41,876 nt of DNA, taken from contig JANXTA010000135.1 of the NCBI GenBank assembly GCA_025356395.1, forward strand, positions 1 to 41,876. The letters run 5' to 3'. Positions within the stretch are counted from its first letter, which is position 1, and each line of letters begins with the position of its first letter. Below are positions 8,513-18,392 of this stretch, piece by piece. A model generated the notes under the pieces. It had not been told where the DNA came from. It did not search any database and worked only from the letters and a program-made list of their open reading frames with translations. This stretch comes from Betaproteobacteria bacterium (GTDB taxonomy: Bacteria; Pseudomonadota; Gammaproteobacteria; Burkholderiales; Burkholderiaceae_D). The position numbers and the translations under genes were made by a program.

Positions 8513-9106
8513 ATGACCCCGCTGTTCCTCGGTAGCCATCCCGCGATGGATTTCTTCAACACCGCCATGACGCCGATGGGCACGCCGGTGGAGTTGATCG
8601 GCGACGGCCGGGCGTTCGTCGACTGGCTGGTCGCCGCCGGCCTGCTCGAGGCCGCCGCTGCAACAAGGGACAGGCGACGATTCGGCGTCGAGGCGCTCGA
8701 CGCGGTCGCGACGACGGCGCGTGAGTTGCGCGGCTGGGCCCGTGACTGGATCGAGCGCTGGCGGGAGGATCCGACTGTCGACTACACCATCGAAGTGCGG
8801 CGCCTCAACTTGCTGCTGTCGCGCGGCAACGGCTTCCGGCAGATCGTTGCCACGGACGATGGATGGCAGGTCGTGGACCACAGCCGCGTCGACGTCGCGG
8901 CGGACCTCGTCCTGCTGATCGCCCCGTCGATCGCCGCGCTCGTCACGACCGAAGAACCGACCTGCGTCAGGCGCTGCGTGGGCCACGCCTGTTCGCTGAT
9001 GTTCGTCGACCGGACGAAGGCGCATCGACGCCTGTTCTGCAGCGCCGGAACCTGCGGCAACCGGATGAAGGTCGCCGCCTTTCGCGAGCGCCAACGACGC
9101 GGATGA
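8513..9106 (+). CDS. CGNR zinc-finger / ABATE-domain transcriptional regulator
   Basis: The 197-residue product has the two-part layout of the CGNR family: an N-terminal ABATE domain (opening FLGSHPAMDFFNT, residues about 5-17) and a C-terminal zinc finger with CVGHACSLMFVD, then RLFCSAGTCGNRMKVAAFRER (about 172-192) holding the defining CGNR motif. Such proteins are presumed stress-responsive DNA-binding regulators, mostly uncharacterised. The gene starts at ATG 8513 downstream of four AGTTAC-type repeats and is divergent from the hydrolase, which suggests it regulates that gene, itself, or both. The regulatory target is inference only. Confidence 0.85.
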   Translation: MTPLFLGSHPAMDFFNTAMTPMGTPVELIGDGRAFVDWLVAAGLLEAAAATRDRRRFGVEALDAVATTARELRGWARDWIERWREDPTVDYTIEVRRLNLLLSRGNGFRQIVATDDGWQVVDHSRVDVAADLVLLIAPSIAALVTTEEPTCVRRCVGHACSLMFVDRTKAHRRLFCSAGTCGNRMKVAAFRERQRRG

Positions 9107-9173
9107 TGAAGGCGGCTGATCCGCAGGTTTACCAGGGTTTGTCCCTTCGAGAGTTGCCGGGCATGCTTCGGGC

Positions 9174-10424
9174 ATGACCACCTCGGACTCCATCGCGCAA
9201 GGCGCGGCACTCGACCACTGGATCGAGGCCCACTTCGACGAAGAAATCGCGTTCCTGCGCGAGATCGTTCGCGTCCCTTCCGACACGCCGCCCGGCGACA
9301 ACCTGCCCGCGGCCGATCGCGCGGCGATGCTGCTCGAAGACATCGGCTTCGTGGTCGAACGGCACGCGCCGCCGCAGGCGGCCGTGGCCGACGCCGGGAT
9401 GCGATCGGTCGTGAATCTCGTGGTGCGGCAGCGCCTCGGCGCGGGCGGCCCGGTGATCGCGCTCAACGTGCACGGCGACGTCGTGCCGCCCGGTGAGGGA
9501 TGGACGCAGGGTCCCTACGGCGGCGCCGTGGTCGACGGCCGCATGTACGGCCGCGGCGTCGCCGTCTCCAAGTCCGACTTCGCAACCTACACGTTCGCGC
9601 TGCGCGCGTTGATGGCCAGCGGCCTGCCGCTGTCCGGCGCGATCGAACTGCACCTGACCTACGACGAGGAGTTCGGCGGACTTCTCGGCCCGGCGTGGCT
9701 GCTTTCCGAGGAGATCAGCAAGCCCGACCTCGCGCTCGGACCGGGCTTCTCGTACGCCGTCGTCACCGCACACAACGGCTGCCTGCAACTCGCGGTCTCC
9801 ATCCGCGGCAGGTCGGCACATGCCGGGATGCCCGAGACCGGCGTCGATGCGATCCGCGCCGCCCACGTCGTGATGGCTGCGATCTATGCGGACGCCGAAC
9901 AGTTGCAAAAGCAACGATCGCAGGTCGAGGGGATCGGCTCGCCGACGCTCAACATCGGCCTGATCGAAGGCGGTATCAACACCAACGTCGTCCCCGACCG
10001 CGTCACGTTCAAGCTCGATCGCCGCATGATTCCCGAAGAGGATCCGGTCGCGGTCGAGGCGGCGCTGCGCAAGGTGATCGCCGGGGCGCTGCCGAAGCAG
10101 CAGGGGCTCTCGGTCGACGTGAAGCAACTGCTGCTCGCCCGCGCCTTGAAGCCGCTGCCCGGCCACGAGCGACTCGTCGAGGCACTGCAGGCGGCCGCGT
10201 CCGACGTGATGGGCTCGCCCATCACCGCGACGGCAACGCCGCTCTACACCGACGCCCGCCTCTACGGCGAGGCCGGCATCCCGATCGTGCTTTATGGCGC
10301 GGGTCCGCGTTCCATCCTCGAAGCGAACGCCAAGCGGGCCGACGAGAACCTGGTGCTCGAAGACCTGCGCATCGCGACCCGCGTCGTCGCCCGCGCCCTG
10401 GCAACGCTCCTCGCGCCACGCTGA
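9174..10424 (+). CDS. M20 family metallopeptidase/deacylase
   Basis: This 416-residue zinc hydrolase belongs to the ArgE/DapE/ACY1/CPG2 superfamily. The first metal site NVHGDVVPP supplies His100 and Asp102, the bridging Asp is in GRGVAVSKSD (135), and the catalytic Glu pair is in TYDEEFGG (165-166). The dimerisation (lid) domain begins near HNGCLQLAVSIRGRSAHAGMP (about 200-220), including the conserved SAH. The C-terminal metal-binding region would be around TPLYTDARLYGEAG. It probably hydrolyses an amide bond in an N-acyl amino acid or dipeptide, but the substrate is unknown. It starts 67 nt after the CGNR gene on the same strand. Confidence 0.88.
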   Translation: MTTSDSIAQGAALDHWIEAHFDEEIAFLREIVRVPSDTPPGDNLPAADRAAMLLEDIGFVVERHAPPQAAVADAGMRSVVNLVVRQRLGAGGPVIALNVHGDVVPPGEGWTQGPYGGAVVDGRMYGRGVAVSKSDFATYTFALRALMASGLPLSGAIELHLTYDEEFGGLLGPAWLLSEEISKPDLALGPGFSYAVVTAHNGCLQLAVSIRGRSAHAGMPETGVDAIRAAHVVMAAIYADAEQLQKQRSQVEGIGSPTLNIGLIEGGINTNVVPDRVTFKLDRRMIPEEDPVAVEAALRKVIAGALPKQQGLSVDVKQLLLARALKPLPGHERLVEALQAAASDVMGSPITATATPLYTDARLYGEAGIPIVLYGAGPRSILEANAKRADENLVLEDLRIATRVVARALATLLAPR

Positions 10425-10540
10425 CCGCGGTCTCCGTCGAGGGGTCGGCCTGTGATAAATTCGTGGGCTTTGCATTGCAACACGCACTGCAGACCTAGTC
10501 CTCGCGCCGATCCGACTGCAGGGTCGCCGCCTCTCCCTCG

Positions 10541-11113
10541 ATGCCCACCCGCCGCCACGTACACAAGCGAACCATCAGTGCCGACGTCTATGCGCGCGAC
10601 GACGGGCTGTGGGACGTCGAAGCGGAACTGATCGACACGAAGGCACAGGACTTTCGCCTGGCGACGGGGGTTCGCGTCGTCGGAGAGCCGATCCATCACA
10701 TGCGCTTGAAGATCACCATCGACACGACGCTGCGCGTGGTCGATGCGCTGGCCGAGTCGGTTCGCGTGCCGTATCCCGGCTACTGCGAGACGATCGCCCC
10801 TGACTACGGCCAGCTGGTCGGGTTGAACCTGATGAACAATTTCAGGCGCGACGTTCGCGAGCGCCTGGGCGGCATCGAAGGCTGCACGCACATTACCGAA
10901 CTGACCAACGTCCTGCCGACCGCCGCCGTGCAGGCTTTCGCCGGCGAAGTGTTCCGAACGCGCGAAGCCACGGCGAGCGACCCCGCGCCCGGCGCGCCCG
11001 TGCCGTCTGACCAGAAGCCGTTCCAGCTCGACCGTTGCCATGCATTGCGCAGCGACGGCGGCGCGGTCGCCGAGTTCTATCCGCGCTGGTATCGCACGCT
11101 CGTACAACCGTAA
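10541..11113 (+). CDS. DUF2889 domain protein
   Basis: This 190-residue cytosolic protein of unknown function begins with [27 protein letters not shown] and continues with [23 protein letters not shown], which I recognise as the DUF2889 pattern (conserved R, D, G, W, D, E and the HHM/D pair). [17 protein letters not shown] follows at about 125-141. Proteins of this family are often encoded beside sucCD or recX in betaproteobacteria, as here. No catalytic motif can be named. The start ATG at 10541 lacks a strong Shine-Dalgarno. Confidence 0.8.
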   Translation: MPTRRHVHKRTISADVYARDDGLWDVEAELIDTKAQDFRLATGVRVVGEPIHHMRLKITIDTTLRVVDALAESVRVPYPGYCETIAPDYGQLVGLNLMNNFRRDVRERLGGIEGCTHITELTNVLPTAAVQAFAGEVFRTREATASDPAPGAPVPSDQKPFQLDRCHALRSDGGAVAEFYPRWYRTLVQP

Positions 11114-11163
11114 GCCCGGCAGCATCTCCTCTTTCAGACGGACTCCAAAGTCGAACGCTCAAT

Positions 11164-12330
<1,167 letters not shown>

Positions 12331-12369
12331 GGGCGCAGATCGCGTGCCACGCATGACCCATTCGATCCT

Positions 12370-12395
12370 TGTCACCCCGGCGAAGGCCGGTACCC
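12370..12395 (+). repeat. left arm of the GIY-YIG unit
   Basis: The arm begins TGTCACCCCGGCGAAGGCC and ends in TACCC. It is an inverted copy of 12699-12724 and close to the 5195-5220 arm. It ends 9 nt before the nuclease ATG. Confidence 0.8.
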
Positions 12396-12404
12396 AATGG
12401 AGCG

Positions 12405-12722
12405 ATGGCCTGCGCGTATGGATATATCGTCACCAACCAGCGTTACGGCACGTTGTATGTGGGCGTGATCAACGATTTAGTTCGGCGAGCGAATGAGCAC
12501 CGACAGGGAGCGGTTCCGGGATCCACCAGAGAGCACCGACTGCATCGACTGGTGTGGCACGAAGCTCGCGAATGGGTCGTGGCGGCAATCGAAAGGGAAA
12601 AGCGCATCAAACGTTGGCATCGGGACTGGAAAGTAAATCTGATCCAGTCGTTGAATCCGGGATGGGTACGACCTGTACCCGTCCTTAACTTGAACATTCG
12701 GTCCTGGCGTTCGCCGGGATGA
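12405..12722 (+). CDS. small GIY-YIG nuclease, C-terminus frameshifted
   Basis: The 105-residue product is a single GIY-YIG domain of the small YhbQ/UvrC-N-like class. The motif lies in YGYIVTNQRYGTLYVGVIND (residues 5-24), the catalytic Arg in LVRRANEHR, and the metal-binding Glu in AAIEREKRIKRW near 70. In this family the protein normally ends soon after an NPGW-DLYP segment. Here the frame after NPGW is shifted: dropping one G from the GGG at 12664-12666 gives YDLYPSLT and a stop at 12691-12693. Instead the present frame runs on to a TGA inside the right palindrome (12720-12722). The catalytic core is intact, so activity is possible. A more upstream TTG at 12369 lies in the repeat and is unlikely as start. 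Confidence 0.75.
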   Translation: MACAYGYIVTNQRYGTLYVGVINDLVRRANEHRQGAVPGSTREHRLHRLVWHEAREWVVAAIEREKRIKRWHRDWKVNLIQSLNPGWVRPVPVLNLNIRSWRSPG

Positions 12723-12724
12723 CA
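12699..12724 (-). repeat. right arm of the GIY-YIG unit
   Basis: The reverse complement begins TGTCATCCCGGCGAACGCC. It differs from the left arm at five of 26 positions and carries the stop codon now used by the frameshifted nuclease ORF. Confidence 0.8.
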
Positions 12725-12755
12725 TGAAGTGGCGCTTGCGCGCATCAAAAAAACT

Positions 12756-13637
12756 ATGAGCATCCTGATCGACAAGAACACCAAGGTCATCACCCAGGGC
12801 ATCACCGGCAGGACAGGTCAGTTCCACACCCGCATGTGTCGCGACTACGCGAACGGGAAGAACTGCTTCGTCGCGGGCGTCAACCCGAAGAAGGCCGGCG
12901 AGGACTTCGAAGGCATCCCGATCTTCGCGTCGGTGGCCGACGCGAAGAAGCAGACTGGCGCGAACGCCTCGGTGATCTACGTGCCGCCCGCGGGCGCCGC
13001 GGCCGCGATCTGGGAAGCGGTCGAAGCCGACCTCGACCTGGTGATCTGCATCACCGAAGGCATCCCGGTGCGCGACATGGTCGAAGTCCGCGACCGCATG
13101 CGCAAGCAGAACCGCAAGACCATCCTGGTCGGGCCGAACTGCCCGGGCGTGATCACGCCCGACGAGATCAAGATCGGCATCATGCCGGGCCACATCCACA
13201 TGAAGGGTCGCATCGGCGTCGTGTCGCGCTCGGGCACGCTGACCTATGAGGCCGTCGGTCAGCTCACCGAACTCGGTCTGGGCCAGTCGACCGCGGTCGG
13301 CATTGGCGGCGATCCGGTCAACGGGTTGAAGCACATCGACGTGATGAAGCTCTTCAACGATGACCCGGATACCGACGCGGTGATCATGATCGGCGAAATC
13401 GGTGGCGGCGACGAAGAGGAAGCAGCCTACTGGGTCCGCGACAACATGAAGAAGCCCGTGGTCGGCTTCATTGCAGGCGTCACCGCGCCCCCAGGCAAGC
13501 GCATGGGTCATGCCGGCGCGATCATCTCCGGCGGCAAGGGAACGGCGCAGGAGAAGCTCTCGGTGATGGAAGCCTGCGGTATCAAGGTGACGCGCAACCC
13601 GGGCGAGATGGGCAAGCTGCTGAAGGCCGCCATCTGA
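12756..13637 (+). CDS. sucD: succinyl-CoA synthetase (ADP-forming) alpha subunit
   Basis: SucD binds CoA and carries the phosphohistidine of succinyl-CoA synthetase, partner of SucC. The 293-residue protein has the CoA-binding Rossmann start [25 protein letters not shown] (key T-G-R-T-G), the GPNCPGVI segment near residue 125, and the active-site His in [13 protein letters not shown] near 251. ATG 12756 gives the normal N-terminus. An in-frame GTG at 12729 would add residues encoded at the border of the inserted element and is unlikely. The 31 nt before the ATG contain no recognisable Shine-Dalgarno, possibly because the GIY-YIG unit replaced the original leader. Confidence 0.96.
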   Translation: MSILIDKNTKVITQGITGRTGQFHTRMCRDYANGKNCFVAGVNPKKAGEDFEGIPIFASVADAKKQTGANASVIYVPPAGAAAAIWEAVEADLDLVICITEGIPVRDMVEVRDRMRKQNRKTILVGPNCPGVITPDEIKIGIMPGHIHMKGRIGVVSRSGTLTYEAVGQLTELGLGQSTAVGIGGDPVNGLKHIDVMKLFNDDPDTDAVIMIGEIGGGDEEEAAYWVRDNMKKPVVGFIAGVTAPPGKRMGHAGAIISGGKGTAQEKLSVMEACGIKVTRNPGEMGKLLKAAI

Positions 13638-13933
13638 CGGACCTGGTCGGACCGGCGTGCGCTGCGCGATCCGGTCCGCGGGTCGGCGACCACGCGACGC
13701 GCCACCATTCGACCGGCGGCACCCAATGAGCGGTGCCTTTATTCGCTGGCTGACGCAACCGGAACTTGCTGGATTGACGCGTTCGAACACGCGCTGGCAT
13801 GATCTCGGCAACGCCTTGCGGGATCGTCATTGCACTGCGCCTCACCGCCAGACACCCGCATGATCGCCATTCGATACCCTTCCCTGTTGCCTGACCTGCC
13901 GATGCCTGCGTCGCGGGCTTCAGGGAACTCCGC
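13638..13933 (+). other. intergenic region between sucD and the PP2C gene
   Basis: These 296 bases hold the stem-loop at 13648-13678 just after sucD. No gene is supported. A weak -24/-12-like sequence at 13795-13809 keeps the GG/GC spacing but lacks the TT of the -12 box, so I do not call it a promoter. Confidence 0.5.
13648..13678 (+). terminator. stem-loop after sucD without a T tract
   Basis: A perfect 8-bp stem CGGACCGG/CCGGTCCG (13648-13655 and 13671-13678) closes a 15-nt loop 10 nt after the sucD stop. No run of T follows, so it may be a 3'-stabilising structure rather than a true intrinsic terminator. Confidence 0.4.
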
Positions 13934-14893
13934 GTGAATCCACCTGCGCCGCGGGAGACGGGCGGCGGCATGCATTATCGATACGCGCATGCCACGCACC
14001 GTGGCATGGTCCGCGAACAGAACGAGGACGCGATCGCCATCGCCGCCGAGTCGGGCCTCGCAATCGTGGCCGACGGCATGGGCGGCTACAACGCCGGCGA
14101 GGTTGCCAGCGGCATCGCCGCCGAATTCCTGCTGACCCACCTCGTCGAGGATCTGGCGCAGCTGCGCGACGGCGCGACACGGAAGCCGACTGGTTCCGAC
14201 GGTACGCAACGCATGCTCCATGCCCTCCTGCGCGCCCGCATCGATGGCGTGAACGAGGCGATCATCGACGTCGCGAGTCGTGAGCCCGAATGCGAGGGGA
14301 TGGGCACCACGCTCGCGATGCTGTTGTTTTCGGAGAACGCGGCCACGACGCTGCATCTCGGCGACTCGCGCATCTATCGCATGCGCAACGACGTCCTCAG
14401 CCTGCTCACGCGCGACCACTCGCTGCTGCAGGAGCAGATCGATGCTGGGATCCTGACGCCGGGCGAGGCGCGGGCTTCGATCAATCGCAACTTCGTCACG
14501 CGCGCGCTGGGCGTCGACCTGATCGCGGAACCCGAGATCAACGAATACGACCTGGTTCCGGGCGACCTCTACCTGATCTGCTCGGACGGCCTGCCCGACA
14601 TGCTGAGCGACGAGGAGATCTTCGACCTGTTGCGCGGCGATTCGGCCGATGGCGAAGCGGACTTCACCGCCTCCGACTACGACCGGCCGATCGACGGGCG
14701 TGTCGCGGAGCCATCGGTTCTCGACGAAGTTGCTCTCAAACTGGTCGATGCAGCCAACGCGAATGGTGGCCGTGATAACGTATCTGTCGTGCTCGCGAGC
14801 GTCGGTTGGCCACGCGACGCGGACCCGAAGAACGAAAATACGGCAGACGATGCACCCGACGATCGCCGGCATGTCGACTGGCGGCGCGCGTGA
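13934..14893 (+). CDS. PP2C-type Ser/Thr protein phosphatase
   Basis: This 319-residue protein is a metal-dependent (PPM) phosphatase of the bacterial Stp/PrpC class. The ordered motifs are all present: VREQNEDA (first metal Asp), VADGMGGYNAGEVAS (DGMGG metal motif), GMGTTLAM, HLGDSRIYR, LTRDHSLL, RNFVTRALG, LICSDGLPDML and GGRDNVSVVL. It should reverse Ser/Thr phosphorylation. The GTG at 13934 has AGGGAA upstream, while an ATG at 13970 begins the conserved part, so either may be used. The next two genes encode an FHA protein (a phosphothreonine reader) and a pilus-type ATPase, so the target is plausibly in this secretion or pilus system. No cognate kinase gene is in the window. Confidence 0.92.
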   Translation: MNPPAPRETGGGMHYRYAHATHRGMVREQNEDAIAIAAESGLAIVADGMGGYNAGEVASGIAAEFLLTHLVEDLAQLRDGATRKPTGSDGTQRMLHALLRARIDGVNEAIIDVASREPECEGMGTTLAMLLFSENAATTLHLGDSRIYRMRNDVLSLLTRDHSLLQEQIDAGILTPGEARASINRNFVTRALGVDLIAEPEINEYDLVPGDLYLICSDGLPDMLSDEEIFDLLRGDSADGEADFTASDYDRPIDGRVAEPSVLDEVALKLVDAANANGGRDNVSVVLASVGWPRDADPKNENTADDAPDDRRHVDWRRA

Positions 14894-14954
14894 CAGCACG
14901 CTTGACCGTGCACCCTGCAACGATGAACTGCTGGGAAACACTGCGGAGTGGCAG

Positions 14955-15740
14955 ATGCCGAAGTTGATCCTTTCGATGGACGGACTCGTCCTCAAGGAAG
15001 TCGAGCTGACGAAGGAGCGGACCAGTATCGGTCGGCGGCCGCACAACGACATCGTCATCGACAATCTCGCGGTCAGTGGCGAACACGCGGTGCTGATCAC
15101 GATCCTCAACGACTCGTTCATCGAAGACCTCGGCAGCACCAACGGCACCACCGTCAACGGCCAGCCGATCAAGAAGCATTTCCTGCAGGGTAACGACACC
15201 GTCGAGCTCGGCAAGTACAAGCTCAAGTTCGTGGCCGACGCCAAGCCGGGCAGCGACTACGGCAAGATCGGCGTCCGCGGTGACGACGCGTCCCGCAGCA
15301 CCGCGACCCCCAAGCACCTGTCGTCGACGTCGCTCACGCCCACCGTCCCGGGCGGTGCCATGGCCAGCGAGCCGCATCGGGTGTCGTTGACGCGATCGCG
15401 AAATGGCGAGGACAGTGCAGGAGCCACCGACAACGGCCTGGCGTTGCCGCCGGCTGCGCCCGCGGCCAGTGCTGCCGGTCCCGCGGCAACCATCCAGATT
15501 CTCAACGGTCCCAACGCCGGCAAGGAGCTGATGCTGTCGAAGGCGCTCACGACGCTTGGCCGTCCGGGCGTGCAGGTCGCGGTCATCACGCGCCGCCAGC
15601 AGGGCTACTACATCACCCACGTCGAAGGCTCGTCGTTCCCCGTCGTCAACGGGAAGGCGCTCGGACTCGACGCCACGGCACTGACCAACCACGACATCAT
15701 CGAACTGTCGGGGACCAAGATGGAGTTCTTCTTCCGCTGA
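14955..15740 (+). CDS. double-FHA domain protein
   Basis: The 261-residue product carries an N-terminal FHA domain (about 1-95) with the phosphothreonine-binding pattern TSIGRRPHNDIVIDN, SGEHAV and DLGSTNGTTVNG. A linker rich in Ala, Pro and Ser (about 110-170) follows, then a second FHA-like domain (about 175-261) with NGPNAGKELMLSKALTTLGRPG and a degenerate S-H/N-G core (VVNGKALG). FHA domains dock on phosphorylated partners. ATG 14955 begins the first domain exactly. It sits between the phosphatase and the ATPase on the same strand, suggesting a phosphorylation-responsive adaptor for this apparatus. Confidence 0.9.
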   Translation: MPKLILSMDGLVLKEVELTKERTSIGRRPHNDIVIDNLAVSGEHAVLITILNDSFIEDLGSTNGTTVNGQPIKKHFLQGNDTVELGKYKLKFVADAKPGSDYGKIGVRGDDASRSTATPKHLSSTSLTPTVPGGAMASEPHRVSLTRSRNGEDSAGATDNGLALPPAAPAASAAGPAATIQILNGPNAGKELMLSKALTTLGRPGVQVAVITRRQQGYYITHVEGSSFPVVNGKALGLDATALTNHDIIELSGTKMEFFFR

Positions 15741-15771
15741 GCGCCGTAGGCGACTCGACGGGAAACCGACC

Positions 15772-18216
15772 ATGAAGCCAGCGACCGTCCTCGGCAGGCC
15801 AGGAGATCCATCCGATCCCGCGGGGCGCGGCGCAATCGACCGCGCCGGTTCGGCGGACCTCGGCGCACGGCTCCTGTTCTCGCGGAACATCCAGCACGTC
15901 GCCACGCGCGTGCACGCGATGGTCACCGTCGACGACATCCTTCTGGATGCGGGCGCCGACATCAAGCGTGTCTTCAATGCCGAGCGCCTGCATATCTTCG
16001 TGATCAGCGACGACGGTCGTCTGCTCCACTCCAAGGTCAGGGCGCCCGACGGCACGGTCAGCGACTTCCGCCGCCCCATCAAGACCAACAGCCTGGTCGG
16101 CGTCGTGGCCCAGACGCAGATCGAGATCAACCTTCGCGACGCGACCGACCCCGAGGAACTGGCAGCGGTCCATCCCGACCTGCAGGCCTCCAGCGCGTTC
16201 GGCATCGAGGCCGGCGAGGCGCCGCAACAGGTTCTGGCGGCGCCGATCATCTATCGCGGCAAGCGCGGCCACAGCAGCGAGATGCTGGGCGTCGCGCAGC
16301 TCATCAACAGCCGCTCGGGCCAACCCTTCGGCAGTGCCGAGATGGAGGGCTTCCGTGAGTTGTGCGACACGCTCGCCGTGGCGCTGCGCAATCGCCGCAA
16401 GGAGGCCGACCTCGCGTCGCTGTCCGCGCGTCCAGTCCGCTCCAAGTACGACGCGCTGGTCGCCGATGGACTGATCTCGGCCGAGGAGATCAAGCTCGCT
16501 GGGAGTTCCGCGCGTCGCAAGGGCGTGGACATCGAAGAGATCCTGCTGACCGAGTTCCAGGTCGAACGGCGGGCGATCGGCAAGGCTCTTTCGATCTTCT
16601 TCGACGTGCCCTACGAATCGTTCAAGGCCGACCGCCCCAAGCCGCTCGACCTCGTCAAGCAGATCAAGCGCGAGTACGCGCAGTCGGCGCAATGGGTGCC
16701 TGTCGAGGACGCGGCCGATGGCCTCGTCGTGCTGACCACCGACCCCGAGCGCATCCAGTCGTCGCGGGTCGTGTCCAACATCTTCCCGCGCTCGCCGAAA
16801 GTGGTCTATCGCGTCACGACCGCTGCAGAGTTCGAGCGCACGCTCGACCTGTTCTTCGGCGAGGACATCGCCGCCGGATCGATCAACGACTTCCTGCGCG
16901 GCGACAACGACGCCGGGTCCCTCGAGTTCGCCGAGCCCAATGACGAACTGGCTGCCGCGGCGGACAACGAGCTCGTTAAGTTCGTCAACAAGGTCATCAT
17001 CGACGCGTACCACCAGGGCGCGTCGGACATCCACATCGAGCCTTACCCCGGTCGACAGAAGACCGTCATCCGCTTTCGCAAGGACGGCACGCTGGCGCCG
17101 TACGTCGAGGTGCCGCCCAGCTATCGCCTACCGCTGATCGCCCGTCTCAAGATCATGTGCGACCTCGACATCTCCGAGAAGCGCAAGCCGCAGGACGGCA
17201 AGATCAAGTTCAAGAAGTACGGTCCTCTCGACATCGAGTTGCGAGTCGCCACGATCCCGTCGGCCGGTGGTGTCGAGGACGTGGTGATGCGGATCCTGTC
17301 CGCCGGCAAGCCGATCCCGGTCGACCAGCTCGGACTGACGCCGCACAACGCCGCCCGTCTCAAGCCGCTGATCGCCAAGCCCTACGGCCTGTTCTTCGTG
17401 TGCGGCCCGACCGGGTCGGGCAAGACCACCACGCTGCATTCGATCCTCGGCCACCTCAATACGCCCGAGACCAAGATCTGGACCGCGGAGGATCCGGTCG
17501 AGATCACGCAGAAGGGCTTGCGGCAGGTGCAGGTCAATCGCAAGGCCGGACTCGACTTCGCGACGGTGATGCGGTCGTTCCTGCGGGCGGATCCCGACAT
17601 CATCATGGTCGGCGAGATGCGCGACAAGGAGACGGTCGCCATTGGGATTGAAGCCTCCCTGACCGGACACCTCGTGTTCGCGACGCTGCACACCAACAGC
17701 GCGCCCGAGTCCATCGCGCGCCTGCTGGACATGGGGATGGACCCGTTCAACTTCGCGGATGCGCTGCTCGGCATCCTCGCGCAGCGGCTGGCCAAGAAGC
17801 TCTGCACCTGCAAGGAGGCGTACACCCCCGACGCCGCCGAGATTCGTTCGTTCCTGACCGAATACGCCGAGGACCTGCAGCAGTTCCCGGCGTGGCAGTC
17901 CGACCCGCAGATCGAGGCCAAGCGTCTCTACGACGGCTGGGTCACGCAGTACGGCACCGCGGGCAAGCTGGTGTTCCATCGGGCCAAGGGCTGCGACCGT
18001 TGCAACCAGAGCGGTTACAAGGGCCGCATCGGGCTTCACGAACTGATGGTCGGCAGCGAGCCTATCAAGAAGAACATCCAGGAGCACGCGCGGGTCGCCG
18101 ACATGTTCGTCACGGCGATCGGCGAAGGCATGCGCACCCTGCGCATGGACGGGATGGAGAAGGTTCTCTCCGGATTGACCGACCTCAAGCAGGTGCGGGC
18201 GGTCTGCGTGCGCTGA
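15772..18216 (+). CDS. GAF-MshEN-T2SSE ATPase (GspE/PilB-like)
   Basis: This 814-residue protein is much longer than the usual 560-570 residue PilB/GspE. Residues about 40-205 read as a GAF domain (LHIFVISDDGRLLHSKV, LVGVVAQTQ, LAAPIIY, MLGVAQLINS). About 215-370 is the MshEN/GspE N-terminal domain, which in relatives can bind c-di-GMP. The rest is the hexameric secretion ATPase: Walker A GPTGSGKTT near 545, Asp box and Walker B ADPDIIMVGEMRD near 606, His box GHLVFATLHTNSA, and a zinc tetracysteine made of CTC (about 678) and CDRC (about 741). It should power pilus extension or a related T2S/T4P machine. Two pilin genes follow on the same strand. The fused GAF sensor and the PP2C and FHA neighbours suggest signal-gated activity. 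Confidence 0.92.
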   Translation: MKPATVLGRPGDPSDPAGRGAIDRAGSADLGARLLFSRNIQHVATRVHAMVTVDDILLDAGADIKRVFNAERLHIFVISDDGRLLHSKVRAPDGTVSDFRRPIKTNSLVGVVAQTQIEINLRDATDPEELAAVHPDLQASSAFGIEAGEAPQQVLAAPIIYRGKRGHSSEMLGVAQLINSRSGQPFGSAEMEGFRELCDTLAVALRNRRKEADLASLSARPVRSKYDALVADGLISAEEIKLAGSSARRKGVDIEEILLTEFQVERRAIGKALSIFFDVPYESFKADRPKPLDLVKQIKREYAQSAQWVPVEDAADGLVVLTTDPERIQSSRVVSNIFPRSPKVVYRVTTAAEFERTLDLFFGEDIAAGSINDFLRGDNDAGSLEFAEPNDELAAAADNELVKFVNKVIIDAYHQGASDIHIEPYPGRQKTVIRFRKDGTLAPYVEVPPSYRLPLIARLKIMCDLDISEKRKPQDGKIKFKKYGPLDIELRVATIPSAGGVEDVVMRILSAGKPIPVDQLGLTPHNAARLKPLIAKPYGLFFVCGPTGSGKTTTLHSILGHLNTPETKIWTAEDPVEITQKGLRQVQVNRKAGLDFATVMRSFLRADPDIIMVGEMRDKETVAIGIEASLTGHLVFATLHTNSAPESIARLLDMGMDPFNFADALLGILAQRLAKKLCTCKEAYTPDAAEIRSFLTEYAEDLQQFPAWQSDPQIEAKRLYDGWVTQYGTAGKLVFHRAKGCDRCNQSGYKGRIGLHELMVGSEPIKKNIQEHARVADMFVTAIGEGMRTLRMDGMEKVLSGLTDLKQVRAVCVR

Positions 18217-18392
18217 GTCGGGCCAGCGGCTCGCGGTCGTAGGACGTCGGAATTCTTCTTCTTTGAGCTCGTCCAACGCGTTCATCGGCCAGGAACCCTC
18301 CGGGTTCGTCGAGATGCCGAGCAATGGTAATTGCATGCTGAGCCCGCCAAGTTGCTGCAGATTGCAACTCCCTCTAAAAAGGAACTCGCCCC

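Larger units (their letters stand above)
12370..12724 (+). mobile_element. palindrome-flanked GIY-YIG unit inserted between sucC and sucD
   Basis: A unit of about 355 bp consists of a left arm (12370-12395), a GIY-YIG nuclease ORF and a right arm (12699-12724). The arms are inverted repeats agreeing at 21 of 26 positions, and both match the arms of the empty element at 5195-5268. Nothing resembling a transposase is present other than the nuclease. The organisation parallels REP sequences with their own RAYT enzyme and suggests a nuclease-associated repeat that moves or has moved. Target duplications could not be recognised. Confidence 0.65.

Noticed and set aside
13795-13809. Second sigma-54-like sequence upstream of the PP2C gene
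   Set aside because: GG/GC spacing is correct but both T residues of the -12 element are missing and it lies over 120 nt from the gene.
18326-18338. GG...GC pattern upstream of pilin 1
   Set aside because: The spacing is one base too short for a sigma-54 promoter and the conserved flanking bases are absent.
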